Assembly: GCA_023230855.1 (NCBI GenBank)
Contig: JALNWQ010000018.1
Span: forward strand, 21,928 to 85,927
DNA from: Solirubrobacteraceae bacterium
GTDB taxonomy: Bacteria > Actinomycetota > Thermoleophilia > Solirubrobacterales > Solirubrobacteraceae
DNA: 64,000 bases
Direction: 5' to 3'
Below the pieces are notes generated by a model that saw only the letters and a program-made list of their open reading frames with translations, searched no databases and had not been told where the DNA came from. The translations under genes were made by a program, and so were the position numbers. Below, one piece after another: positions 36,957 to 45,767 of this stretch (within the stretch, counting starts at the first letter, position 1; each line of letters starts with the position of its first letter).

Positions 36957-37270
36957 GGCGCGTCCCTCCTCCGCGACGGGTCGGGCTCGGGACCGTGCGG
37001 CGGCAGGGGCGCGTCGGTGTCGCCACCGGAGAACCGGGCGACCGCGACCGATCCGACGAACCCGAGCAGCGCCAGGACGACGAGCACCGGCACCGTCGTC
37101 CCGTGACGGCTGTAGGCGGCCTCGACGGCGATCCCCGCGATGAGGCAGGAGAGGATGACGTCGACGGCGACCATCCGGTCCAGCACCCCGGGGCCCCGCA
37201 GCAGCCGGACGAGGCTCAGCAGCGCGGCGGCGGCGAGCATCCCGCCCGAGATCAACGTCACGACGGTCAT
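36953..37270 (-). CDS. mrpF: Mrp Na+/H+ antiporter subunit F
   Basis: A 105-residue, three-helix subunit. The MnhF motif RLLRGPGVLDRMVAVDVI is present after the first helix, and the last helix is VVLALLGFVGSVAVARF. The ATG at 37270 overlaps the mrpE stop, and its own stop overlaps mrpG. The C-terminal tail is polar and Pro-rich. Confidence 0.93.
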   Translation of the reverse strand: MTVVTLISGGMLAAAALLSLVRLLRGPGVLDRMVAVDVILSCLIAGIAVEAAYSRHGTTVPVLVVLALLGFVGSVAVARFSGGDTDAPLPPHGPEPDPSRRRDAP

Positions 37271-37935
37271 CGGGCGTCCCCCTCCTCCGACGGTGCGGCG
37301 CCGTCCGTCGCGGGGGCGACGTCGGCCGGGCCCGGCACGGCGTCGGGCGGCGCGGGCGGGCCGTCGCCGGCCTCGGCGGCGTCGAGCAGCGCCCGGTCCT
37401 CCGGCGACCCGAACGCCCGGATGAGGCGCGCCTCCAGCGCCCACACCGACCGTCGCTCGCGCTCGACCTCGTCGGTGTCGTGGATGCCGAAGACGTGGAT
37501 GTAGAGCGTCGTCTCGGTCCGGTCGATCTCGACGACGAGGCTGCCGGGGACGAGGACGACGCACTCGGCGGTCAACGTCAGCAGCAGGTCCGACCGCGTC
37601 CGCAGCCGCACCGCGATCACCGCCGACGGTGGCGGCGCGCCCGGCCGGATCGTGAGCCACGACACCTGGGTCGACGCGCGGACGAGGTCCCAGCCGAAGT
37701 GCAGCGCGAGCCAGAGCGCCGGCAGCGGGCTCAGGCGACCGTCGAGCGGCAGCGGCTCGAGCGGGAACGCCCGCACGACGAGGAACGTGACGACGATGCC
37801 GCTGGCGGCGAGCCCCGGCGAGACCTTGCCCCACAGGAGGAACCACACCGCGAGCAGCCACAGCGCCGTGATCTGCGGCAGCAGCCGGGCGCCCCGGGAC
37901 CGGGCGCGCAGCGTGTCGTGCTCCAGCCGCCTCAC
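37267..37935 (-). CDS. mrpE: Mrp Na+/H+ antiporter subunit E
   Basis: A 222-residue subunit. Two or three N-terminal helices (ALWLLAVWFLLWGKV onward) are followed by the MnhE cytoplasmic domain with LTAECVVLVPGSLVVEID and LYIHVFGIHD, both family signatures. The C-terminal 55 residues are an acidic/Pro-rich tail. The start is GTG 37935, in a GTGA overlap with mrpD. MrpE is needed for full antiport activity in Bacillus. Confidence 0.92.
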   Translation of the reverse strand: MRRLEHDTLRARSRGARLLPQITALWLLAVWFLLWGKVSPGLAASGIVVTFLVVRAFPLEPLPLDGRLSPLPALWLALHFGWDLVRASTQVSWLTIRPGAPPPSAVIAVRLRTRSDLLLTLTAECVVLVPGSLVVEIDRTETTLYIHVFGIHDTDEVERERRSVWALEARLIRAFGSPEDRALLDAAEAGDGPPAPPDAVPGPADVAPATDGAAPSEEGDAR

Positions 37936-39614
37936 GGGGTGGCTCCGTCGACGGCGTCGCCGGAGCGCCGCAGGCCGGTGAGCGGGTTGGTCGGTGGGTC
38001 CGCGATCCCGCGCCCCATCCGGCCGGTCTCCGGGTCGACCGGTCGGGGCGCCACCGCCCGCACGTACACGTCGCGGTCGCGCAGCTCCCCCGCCGCGCGG
38101 TCGCTGAGGTCGGCGAGCGGCCCGGCCGCGACGGTGAACGCCAGGCCCAGCGCGACGAGCGCGGCGGTCGCGCCGACCATGAGCCGCGGCATGGTGTCGA
38201 ACGTCGAGATCGTGTGGCCGCCGAGGGTCTCGCCGACGACGTCGTCGCCGAAGCCGTCCTCGTCGTCCCCGTACAGCGGCAGCGCCACGTGCGGCGCCCG
38301 CCAGAACGCGCGACTCCACACCTTCGCCACCGCGTAGAGCGTCAGGAGGCTCGTGAGGACGCTCGCGACGATGACGAGCCACACGAGGACCCCGCCCGCG
38401 GCGGTGCCCGCCTGGATGAGCGCGAGCTTGCCGAGGAACCCCGAGAACGGCGGGATGCCGGCGAGGTTCATCGCCGGGATGAAGAACAGGACCGCGACGA
38501 GCGGCGCGATCGACGCCAGGCCCCCGATCCGCTCGGTCGACGTCGTGCCCGCCACCCGCTCCACCATCCCCGCGGTGAGGAAGAGCGTCGTCTGGATCGT
38601 GATGTGGTGGACGACGTAGAACACCGCGCCGGTGAGCCCCAGGCGGGTGCCGAGCGCCACGCCGAACACCATGTAGCCGATGTGGCTCACGAGCGTGAAC
38701 GACAGCATCCGCTTGATGTCGGTCTGCGCGACCGCGCCGAGGATCCCGACGATCATCGTCAGCAACGACACGACGAGCAGCAGGTCGGAGATCCGGCCGT
38801 CGGGGAAGAGCAGCGTCTCGGTGCGGATGATCGCGTACACGCCGACCTTCGTCAGCAGCCCGGCGAACACCGCCGTCACCGGGGCCGGCGCGGTCGGGTA
38901 GCTGTCCGGCAGCCACGCCGACACCGGGAACACCGCCGCCTTGATCCCGAACGCCAGCAGCAGCATGAGCTGCAGCCCCAGCCGGACGCTCTCGTCCAGG
39001 ACGTCGAGCCGCCCGGCGAGCTGGGCCATGTTCACCGTGCCGGTCGCGGCGTAGACGAACCCGATCGCCGCGAGCAGCAGGATCGACGACAGGACGCTGA
39101 CGACGACGTACGTCGTGCCCGCCCGGATCCGCGACCGCGTGCCGCCCAGGGTGATGAGCACGAAGCTCGAGAACAGCAGCAGCTCGAACCCGACGTAGAG
39201 GTTGAAGAGGTCGCCGGCGAGGAACGCCAACGACACCCCCGCGGCGAGCACGAGGAACGTCGGGTGGAACACCGCCAGCGGCAGGCCCTCCTCGTCGTCC
39301 GCGTTGCCCTGGCCGTACGAGTAGACGAGGACGCAGAGCGTCACCGCCGCCGAGATGACGAGCATGAGCGCCGACAGGCGGTCGGCGACGAGGACGATGC
39401 CGACCGGCGCGTCCCACCCGCCGAGCGACGCGACCTGCGGCCCGTCGCGGTCGGCGGCGACGAGCAGCACGACGGCGACGGCGAGCACGGCGCTCAACGT
39501 GCCGACGCTCAACGTGCGGTTGACGAGCGGCGAGCGCGGCCCCAGGGCGAACTTGAGCCCCGCGGCGAGCAGCGGCAGGATCACCGGCAGCGGGACGAGC
39601 AGGTCGACGCTCAC
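37932..39614 (-). CDS. mrpD: Mrp Na+/H+ antiporter subunit D
   Basis: A 560-residue subunit homologous to the proton-pumping NuoL/M/N subunits of complex I, with about 14 helices. The family block LLLFSSFVLITLGG and the Lys-bearing helix LLAFGIKAAVFPVSAWLPDSYPTAP are evident, as is QTDIKRMLSFTLVSHIGYM. The C-terminal tail is about 60 residues longer than usual and hydrophilic. The GTG at 39614 overlaps the mrpC stop. Confidence 0.93.
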   Translation of the reverse strand: MSVDLLVPLPVILPLLAAGLKFALGPRSPLVNRTLSVGTLSAVLAVAVVLLVAADRDGPQVASLGGWDAPVGIVLVADRLSALMLVISAAVTLCVLVYSYGQGNADDEEGLPLAVFHPTFLVLAAGVSLAFLAGDLFNLYVGFELLLFSSFVLITLGGTRSRIRAGTTYVVVSVLSSILLLAAIGFVYAATGTVNMAQLAGRLDVLDESVRLGLQLMLLLAFGIKAAVFPVSAWLPDSYPTAPAPVTAVFAGLLTKVGVYAIIRTETLLFPDGRISDLLLVVSLLTMIVGILGAVAQTDIKRMLSFTLVSHIGYMVFGVALGTRLGLTGAVFYVVHHITIQTTLFLTAGMVERVAGTTSTERIGGLASIAPLVAVLFFIPAMNLAGIPPFSGFLGKLALIQAGTAAGGVLVWLVIVASVLTSLLTLYAVAKVWSRAFWRAPHVALPLYGDDEDGFGDDVVGETLGGHTISTFDTMPRLMVGATAALVALGLAFTVAAGPLADLSDRAAGELRDRDVYVRAVAPRPVDPETGRMGRGIADPPTNPLTGLRRSGDAVDGATP

Positions 39615-40150
39615 GGGCGCTCCTCCCCGTCCTCGGCCCCGACGACCCCACGGTCGCCGACGACGTCGTGCTCCGCGGTCACCGGCACCTGCACGGGCGG
39701 CACGTCCTCGTTGGGGTCGGCGTCCTCGTCGTCGTCGAAGTCGGTGTGCTCCAGCTCGGCGTCGGCGCCGGCGTCGAGCGACTCCTCGTCGGGCCGCGAC
39801 GCGACGCGCCGGTCCTCGACGTCGTCCTGCACCTCGTCGTGGCCCTGCAGCTGCCAGCTGCGGTAGGCGAGCGCCAGCAGGAACGCCGTGAGCGCGAACG
39901 TGATGACGATCGACGTGAGGATCATGACCTGGGGCAGCGGATCGGACATCCGCCCGTTCGCCCCCGCCCCGTCGCCGACGATCGGGGCGTCGCCCGCGCG
40001 TCCCCCGGTGGCGAGGATCAGCACGTTCGCGCCGTTGCTCATGAGCGCGATGCCGATGAGGACCCGCGTCAGGCTCCGCTCGAGGATGAGCACGACGCCG
40101 CAGGCGAAGAGCACCCCGACGACGGCGGCGAGGACGAGGCTGATGCTCAA
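39611..40150 (-). CDS. mrpC: Mrp Na+/H+ antiporter subunit C
   Basis: A 179-residue NuoK-like subunit. Three helices contain ERSLTRVLIGIALMSNGANVLIL and DPLPQVMILTSIVITFALTA, both characteristic. The start is TTG 40150, in a TTGA overlap with the mrpA stop, a rare start codon supported by the overlap and by the lack of any ATG or GTG upstream of the first helix. A long acidic C-terminal tail of about 65 residues is not typical of the family. Confidence 0.9.
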   Translation of the reverse strand: MSISLVLAAVVGVLFACGVVLILERSLTRVLIGIALMSNGANVLILATGGRAGDAPIVGDGAGANGRMSDPLPQVMILTSIVITFALTAFLLALAYRSWQLQGHDEVQDDVEDRRVASRPDEESLDAGADAELEHTDFDDDEDADPNEDVPPVQVPVTAEHDVVGDRGVVGAEDGEERP

Positions 40151-43100
40151 CGCGACCCGCCCCCCGCGTGCTGCTCCTCGTCGACCTGCCGGTCGATCTC
40201 CGACCCGAAGCTCCGCAGCACGTCGAGGACGACGCCGACGACGACGAGGTACACCCCGATGTCGAACGCGGTGGAGCTGTAGACCTTGAGCAGCCCGAGG
40301 ACGGGGATGTCGACCTTCCACACGCCGCCGTCGAGGACCGCGTCGCCGAAGATCGCCCCGCCGATCCCGGTGCCCGTCGCGATGACGAGGCCCAGGCCGA
40401 TGACGAGGCCGGCGCCGACCGGGGCCGCCTCGCCGAGCTCGTAGCGCCCGCCCGCGAGGTAGCGGATCGTGAGCGCGAGCCCCGCGACGATGCCGCCCGC
40501 GAACCCGCCGCCCGGGGAGTCGTGCCCCGACAGCAGCAGGTAGATCGACAGCACGAGCACCGTGTGGAAGATGAGCCGGACGACGACCTCCAGCAGGATC
40601 GTCCGGCGCTCCGGTGCGAGGGTGTGCTCGGCGACGAGCCACGCCCGGGCCCGGCGGGCGGACTCCGCGCCGCCGCGGGGGCTCTTCGCCACCGCGAGCG
40701 GGCTCGTGCCGGACGCCGCCGCCCGGATCGCGCTCGGGACCCGGGCGCCCGGGGCCGGGCCCGGGGCCCGGTCGGGCGCGATGCCGCGGTCGACCCGCCA
40801 CACCCCGCCGCGCGCCTCGGCGCCACGGCGGCGGACCTCCGCGCGCGAGTGCCGCCGCAGCAGCACCGAGTCGGTGCCCTCGGTCCGCAGGAACAGGAGG
40901 CTCGTCACCCCGGTGGCGGCGACGACGAGGACGGCGATCTCGCCCATCGTGTCCCAGGCGCGCGTGTCGACGAGCGTGACGTTGACGACGTTCTGCCCGC
41001 CCGCGAGGTGCGCGGCGTCGATGAGCCCGGCGGACACCGTCACGAGGTCGGCGGCCTCGCGCGCCCCCGACATGAGGATCGTGAGCGTCGCCATCATCGC
41101 GCCGACGGCGACGCCGAGGACGATGTGGACGCCGCGGCGGCGCACCCGCGACGCGGTGCCGGTGAAGTGCGACGGCAGCCGTCGCAGGACGAGCACGACG
41201 ACGACGAGCGACACCGTCTCGACGAGGAACTGCGTCAGGGCGAGGTCCGGGGCGCCCTGCAGGACGAAGAGCGTCCCGACGGCGTAGCCGACGACGCCGA
41301 CGACGATGAACGCCTTGAGCCGACGGCGCGCCCGGACGGCGAGCACCGCGCCGATGATGATGAGGAGCGCCACCGCGCCCTGCCCCGGCCCGTCCCACAC
41401 GTGCACGTCGACCGGCCACGAGCCGCCGTCGACGAGCGTCCACGTCCCCAGGCCGATGAGGACGAAGAGGATGATCATGAGGTAGACCGGCAGCGAGCCG
41501 GTCTGGGTGGTGCGGGCGACGCGGATCGCGATGCGCTCCGTCAACGTGACGAGGCTGACGTAGCAGTGGCGGGCGTCGCGGACGTGCTTGAGCGGCCCGA
41601 CCCGCCACGCGCCGGCCCGACGGGCGAGCTCGCGCGCGCCCGGCCGCGACACCCCGACCCCGACCCAGGCGCTGAGCGCCAGGCCGCTCGCGATCGCCAC
41701 GCCACTGAGCAGCAGCGGCCAACCGAATCCGTGCCACAGGCCGAGGTGCAGCGGATGGCCCTCGTCCGGCAGCTGCATCGCGTAGCGGCCGAGGAGCCCG
41801 TCGAGGCCGCCCATCGCGGGGCCGAGCACGAGCCCGGTGAGCGTGAGCAGGAGCGGTCCGCCCTCGAACGACAGCCGTGCCGGGGTGATGCGGCGCGGCG
41901 GCACCCCGGACGTGTCGACGAACGCCCCCCAGAGGAACCGCAACGCGTACGCGACGGTGAGCGCCGACCCTACGAGGAGCGCGACGAGCGTCACCGTGTC
42001 GATCGCGTCTCCGTGGAGGAACGCGTCGAGCGCGCTCTCCTTCGCCGCGAACCCGGCGAGCGGCGGCAGGCCCGCCATCGACGCGGCCGCCAGCACCGCG
42101 ATGAACGTCAGCCGCGGACGGGCGCGACCGAGCCCCGACAGCTGCCGCAGGTCGCGGGTGCCGGTGTCGTGGTCGATGATCCCGACGACGAGGAAGAGCG
42201 TCGACTTGTACAGGGCGTGCGCGAGCAGCATCGCCAGCCCGGCGAGCGCGGCCCCCTGGGTGCCCGCGCCGACGAGCACGATGAGCAGGCCGAGCTGGCT
42301 CACCGTGCCGTACGCGAGCAGGAGCTTGAGGTCGAACTGCCGCAGCGCCCGGACGGCGCCCAGCACCATCGTCACGACGCCGAGGACGAGCACCGACCAG
42401 CGCCACACCGCCAGGTGCGAGAACGCCGGGGCGAGCAGGGCGATGAGGAACACCCCGGCCTTGACCATCGCGGCGGCGTGGAGGTACGCGCTGACCGGGG
42501 TCGGGGCGGCCATCGCGCCCGGCAGCCAGAAGTGGAACGGCACGAGCGCCGACTTCGACACCGCGCCGACGAGCAGCAGCGCCACCCCGATCTCGACCGC
42601 CGTGCCCTCCGGCGGCGCGGCGAGCAGCTCGCTGATCCGGTACGTCCCGGCCGCCTCGCCGACGAGGATCGCGCCGACGAGCATCGCCAGGCCACCGAGC
42701 GTCGTGACGATCAGGGCGTCCATCGCCGCGCGGCGCGCGCCGTCGCGGTCGCTCTGCTGGCCGATGAGGAGGAACGACAGGACGGTCGTGAGCTCCCAGA
42801 ACACGTACAGCAGGAGCAGGTCGTCGGCGAGGACGAGGCCGAGCATCGCCCCGGCGAACCCGACGAGGACCCCCGCGAACCGGGCCAGGCCCTCCGTCTC
42901 GCGGTTGAAGTACCGCGCGCAGTACGCCAGGACGACCGCCCCGACGCCGCCCGCGACGAGCACCATGAGCAGCGAGAGCGCGTCGAGCCGCAGCGACAGC
43001 TCCAGGCCGAACTCCGACACCCAGGCCCGCTCGTCGATCCGGACCGCCCCGTCGGTGACGTCGGCGATCTGGGTCGTCGCCCAGCCGGCCGCGCCGAGCG

Positions 43101-43200
43101 GGACGAGCGCGAGCAGCCAGAACGCGCGCGGTCCCATGCGGTGGACGAGCACCGGCGCCAGGACCGCGGCGACGGCGTGTGCGAGGAGGACGAAGATCAT
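40147..43200 (-). CDS. mrpA: Mrp Na+/H+ antiporter subunit A fused to subunit B
   Basis: A 1017-residue fusion. Residues 1 to about 790 are the NuoL-like MrpA with the long C-terminal extension: VFWELTTVLSFLLIGQQSDRDGARRA, FHFWLPGAMAAPTPVSAYLHAAAMVKAGVFL and LAYGTVSQLGLL are all intact (described as separate signatures). After a charged linker, residues about 865-1005 form MrpB with LLSGHDSPGGGFAGG. The fusion is common in actinobacteria. The ATG 43200 starts the operon mrpA-C-D-E-F-G. The 248-bp region upstream has no gene. Confidence 0.93.
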   Translation of the reverse strand: MIFVLLAHAVAAVLAPVLVHRMGPRAFWLLALVPLGAAGWATTQIADVTDGAVRIDERAWVSEFGLELSLRLDALSLLMVLVAGGVGAVVLAYCARYFNRETEGLARFAGVLVGFAGAMLGLVLADDLLLLYVFWELTTVLSFLLIGQQSDRDGARRAAMDALIVTTLGGLAMLVGAILVGEAAGTYRISELLAAPPEGTAVEIGVALLLVGAVSKSALVPFHFWLPGAMAAPTPVSAYLHAAAMVKAGVFLIALLAPAFSHLAVWRWSVLVLGVVTMVLGAVRALRQFDLKLLLAYGTVSQLGLLIVLVGAGTQGAALAGLAMLLAHALYKSTLFLVVGIIDHDTGTRDLRQLSGLGRARPRLTFIAVLAAASMAGLPPLAGFAAKESALDAFLHGDAIDTVTLVALLVGSALTVAYALRFLWGAFVDTSGVPPRRITPARLSFEGGPLLLTLTGLVLGPAMGGLDGLLGRYAMQLPDEGHPLHLGLWHGFGWPLLLSGVAIASGLALSAWVGVGVSRPGARELARRAGAWRVGPLKHVRDARHCYVSLVTLTERIAIRVARTTQTGSLPVYLMIILFVLIGLGTWTLVDGGSWPVDVHVWDGPGQGAVALLIIIGAVLAVRARRRLKAFIVVGVVGYAVGTLFVLQGAPDLALTQFLVETVSLVVVVLVLRRLPSHFTGTASRVRRRGVHIVLGVAVGAMMATLTILMSGAREAADLVTVSAGLIDAAHLAGGQNVVNVTLVDTRAWDTMGEIAVLVVAATGVTSLLFLRTEGTDSVLLRRHSRAEVRRRGAEARGGVWRVDRGIAPDRAPGPAPGARVPSAIRAAASGTSPLAVAKSPRGGAESARRARAWLVAEHTLAPERRTILLEVVVRLIFHTVLVLSIYLLLSGHDSPGGGFAGGIVAGLALTIRYLAGGRYELGEAAPVGAGLVIGLGLVIATGTGIGGAIFGDAVLDGGVWKVDIPVLGLLKVYSSTAFDIGVYLVVVGVVLDVLRSFGSEIDRQVDEEQHAGGGSR

Positions 43201-43436
43201 CGGCCGCCCCCGCCGGGCGCCGTCGTCCGGGGACGAGCGTGGCGCGGTGCCCGAGGGCCCGGCGGTCCGCCACCGGCGGGCGACCCGTCGGTGGCCGGGC
43301 AGGGGTGCTGGACGCGTGCGCGAAGCACCGGCCGGTCAGCTGTAGGTCCCCATGCCAAGGGGAGATGATCCCACACCGACGGGTCCGGCGACCCGTGGGT
43401 GACGCCGACGCGCCAGGACCGCGCGTCGCTCCCACG

Positions 43437-43442
43437 TACGAT
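43437..43442 (+). promoter_or_regulatory. -10 element TACGAT for the MOSC gene
   Basis: TACGAT ends six bases before ATG 43449. No ribosome binding site is present between them. Confidence 0.55.
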
Positions 43443-43448
43443 CGACGC

Positions 43449-44174
43449 ATGGCCCTGCTCGGCACGATCGCGGAGATCCACCGCCACCCGGTCAAGTCGA
43501 TGCGCGGCGAGCGCCTGGAGCGCGTGGCGGTCGACGCGTCGGGCCTCGCCGGCGACCGCGAGTGGGCGCTGCTCGACGCGCGGCGCCGCTGGGCGTCGGC
43601 CAAGGCCGACCGCGAGCGCTGGCTCCTCGTCCGCGGCATGCTCGACCTCGTCGCCACCACCGACGACGACGGACGCGTCCGCGTGACGCTCCCCGACGGT
43701 CGCGTCGCGCACGCCGGCGACCCGGCGACCGACGCCACGCTGTCGGAGCACCTGGGCCGCGACCTCGCGCTCGACCGGGGCGACCGCGGCGAGCTGTGGG
43801 GCCGCCACCACGACGCGGCCCCCGTCCACCTCGTGACCACCGCCACCCTGCGGGCGCTCGCCGGGGCCGACGACCGGCCGCTCGACCCCCGGCGCCTGCG
43901 GCCCAACCTCGTCGTCCGCACCGCGGACGGCGCCGACGGGTTCGTCGAGGACGCCTGGATCGGGCGCGAGCTGCGGGTGGGGTCGGTGCGGATGGAGGTC
44001 ATCCAGCGGACGATCCGCTGCGTCATGACGACCCGGGCGCAGGGCGACGACGTGACGTGGGACCCGACCGTGCTGCCCCGGATCGGGCAGCGCAACGGGA
44101 CCGGCGCCGGGGTGTACCTCGTCGTCCGCGAGCCGGGCGAGGTCGCCGTCGGCGACCCGGTCGTCACGGACTGA
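43449..44174 (+). CDS. MOSC domain-containing protein
   Basis: A 241-residue protein with the N-terminal beta-barrel segment (IAEIHRHPVKSMRGERLE) and a C-terminal MOSC domain. RCVMTTRAQ carries the Cys that in this family binds molybdenum cofactor sulphur. MOSC proteins transfer sulphur to Moco or reduce N-hydroxylated compounds (mARC/YcbX-like). The Pro-Val-Lys-Ser motif typical of YcbX/YiiM-like proteins is present. The stop falls 15 bases before the convergent UbiB gene. Confidence 0.87.
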   Translation: MALLGTIAEIHRHPVKSMRGERLERVAVDASGLAGDREWALLDARRRWASAKADRERWLLVRGMLDLVATTDDDGRVRVTLPDGRVAHAGDPATDATLSEHLGRDLALDRGDRGELWGRHHDAAPVHLVTTATLRALAGADDRPLDPRRLRPNLVVRTADGADGFVEDAWIGRELRVGSVRMEVIQRTIRCVMTTRAQGDDVTWDPTVLPRIGQRNGTGAGVYLVVREPGEVAVGDPVVTD

Positions 44175-44189
44175 CCGGCGGCCCCGCCG

Positions 44190-45734
44190 CTACGGCCGCC
44201 GCCCGCCCCGCGCGTCGAGCCACGCCTGCTCCTGCCGCCCCAGCTCGCTCCGGGGCTCGGCGTCGAACAGCCACTCGCGCATGATCGTCGAGTAGTTCAC
44301 CGACGCGTCGAGCTGGCTGCAGACCGCCATCGTCAGGCCCTCCAGCCGGATCCCCATGAGGTACTCGGCCGGGACGGTGACGCGCCGCACCTGCCCCCAG
44401 TAGTCCGACCGCGGGTCGGTCGCCTGGATGACCATCCGCGTCGCCTGCTCGGGCGTCAGGCGGATCTCCTCGTCGCGGGTGTACCACCAGGTCAGCTCGT
44501 CGAAGAGCTCGAGCATGAGCTCGGGGGTGTAGCGGTTGTCCTCGGGGATCCAGCGGATCCGGCGCATGTGCTCGCGCAGGCCGTCGCCGTCGCGGGCGAG
44601 CCCGAGCCGGATCGACGTCTTCTGGTTCTCGGCGAGCTCCTTCGAGATCTGCCGGAAGAGCCCGAAGTCGAGGAACGCCACCCGCCCGTCGGGCATGAGG
44701 ATCGAGTTGCCCGGGTGCGGGTCGGCGGAGAACTGCCGCTCCCGCAGCAGCGTGCTCATGTAGAAGCGGAAGACGATCTCCGCCAGCCGGTTGCGCTCGT
44801 CCTGGTCGCGCGCCTTCCACTCCTCGAACCCGACCCCCTCGACGAACTCGGTGACGATGACGCGCTCGCCGCAGAGCTCGGTCGCCACCCCGGGGACGAC
44901 GATGAACGGGTGGTCGCGGAACGCCCGGGCGATCCGGCGCTGGTTCGCGGCCTCGAGCTCGTAGTCGAGCTCCTCGTGGATCCGCTCGCGGATCTCGTCG
45001 CCGACCGCCTGGACGTTCATCCCGGGCGCGACGGACTTCGCGACCCGCAGCAGCATCCCCAGGTTCTGCATGTCGGCGCGGACGGCGGCCCCGATGCCGG
45101 GGTACTGGACCTTCACCGCGGCGACGTCGGTCTCCCAGCCGGCGGGCCGCTCGCGCAGGCGCGCCCGGTACACCTGTCCGATCGACGCGGCGCCGATCGG
45201 CTCCTCGTCGAACTCCGAGAACAGCTCCTGCAACGGGACGCCGAGGTCCCGCTCCATGACCTTGCGCATGTCGCGGAAGGAGACCTTCGGCGCCATGTCG
45301 CGCAGCCCGGCGAGCTTGCGCTGGAACTCCTCGCGGTGCTCCTCGTCGACGAGGCCGAAGTCGAGGAAGCTCAGCACCTGGCCGACCTTCATCGCCGCGC
45401 CCTTCATCGTCCCGAGCACGTCGACGATCTGGTTGGCGGTCTCGAGCTGCTGGCGGGCGAGGGCGGCGTTGGCCCTCTCCTCGGACCGGACGCGGTTGGC
45501 GGCGCGCGTCGTGCCCTCGCGGACCGCCGCGCCGGCCGCCAGGCGACCCACCGACGCCGCCCGCCGCACCCGCCCGGTCGGCAGGTCCGCCGACGGGTCG
45601 TCGCCGTCGTTGCGGCGGCGACGGCGCGCGGCGATGCGCCCACGGATCCCGTCCAGGGCGCCGGGCTCGACGCCGTCGACGTCGTCGTCGTCGCGACGCT
45701 CGCGGTCGTCGTCGACCGGGGGGCTGCTGGCCAT
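44190..45734 (-). CDS. ABC1/UbiB/AarF-family atypical kinase
   Basis: A 514-residue protein of the UbiB/ADCK family, linked to quinone or lipid biosynthesis. The diagnostic motifs are present: KxGQ (Lys116-Gln119, MKVGQV), the Ala-rich loop GAASIGQVYRA, the ATP-site VKVQYPG, the catalytic ADPHPGN and DFGLFR. Unlike E. coli UbiB, the first 85 residues are charged and low complexity, and I see no clear C-terminal transmembrane pair. The organism probably makes menaquinone, so the substrate is open. TACCAT lies six bases before ATG 45734. Confidence 0.88.
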   Translation of the reverse strand: MASSPPVDDDRERRDDDDVDGVEPGALDGIRGRIAARRRRRNDGDDPSADLPTGRVRRAASVGRLAAGAAVREGTTRAANRVRSEERANAALARQQLETANQIVDVLGTMKGAAMKVGQVLSFLDFGLVDEEHREEFQRKLAGLRDMAPKVSFRDMRKVMERDLGVPLQELFSEFDEEPIGAASIGQVYRARLRERPAGWETDVAAVKVQYPGIGAAVRADMQNLGMLLRVAKSVAPGMNVQAVGDEIRERIHEELDYELEAANQRRIARAFRDHPFIVVPGVATELCGERVIVTEFVEGVGFEEWKARDQDERNRLAEIVFRFYMSTLLRERQFSADPHPGNSILMPDGRVAFLDFGLFRQISKELAENQKTSIRLGLARDGDGLREHMRRIRWIPEDNRYTPELMLELFDELTWWYTRDEEIRLTPEQATRMVIQATDPRSDYWGQVRRVTVPAEYLMGIRLEGLTMAVCSQLDASVNYSTIMREWLFDAEPRSELGRQEQAWLDARGGRRP

Positions 45735-45740
45735 GCGCGG

Positions 45741-45746
45741 ATGGTA
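45741..45746 (-). promoter_or_regulatory. -10 element TACCAT for the UbiB-like gene
   Basis: On the minus strand TACCAT is followed by six bases and ATG 45734, again without a ribosome binding site. Confidence 0.55.
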
Positions 45747-45767
45747 GCCGCGGCGGGGGCGCGTCCC

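Noticed and set aside
43201..43448. Possible riboswitch in the leader upstream of mrpA
   Set aside because: The 248 bases have GC-rich dyads and no gene, but I could not match a known Na+, c-di-AMP or other consensus, and no -10 box is clear.
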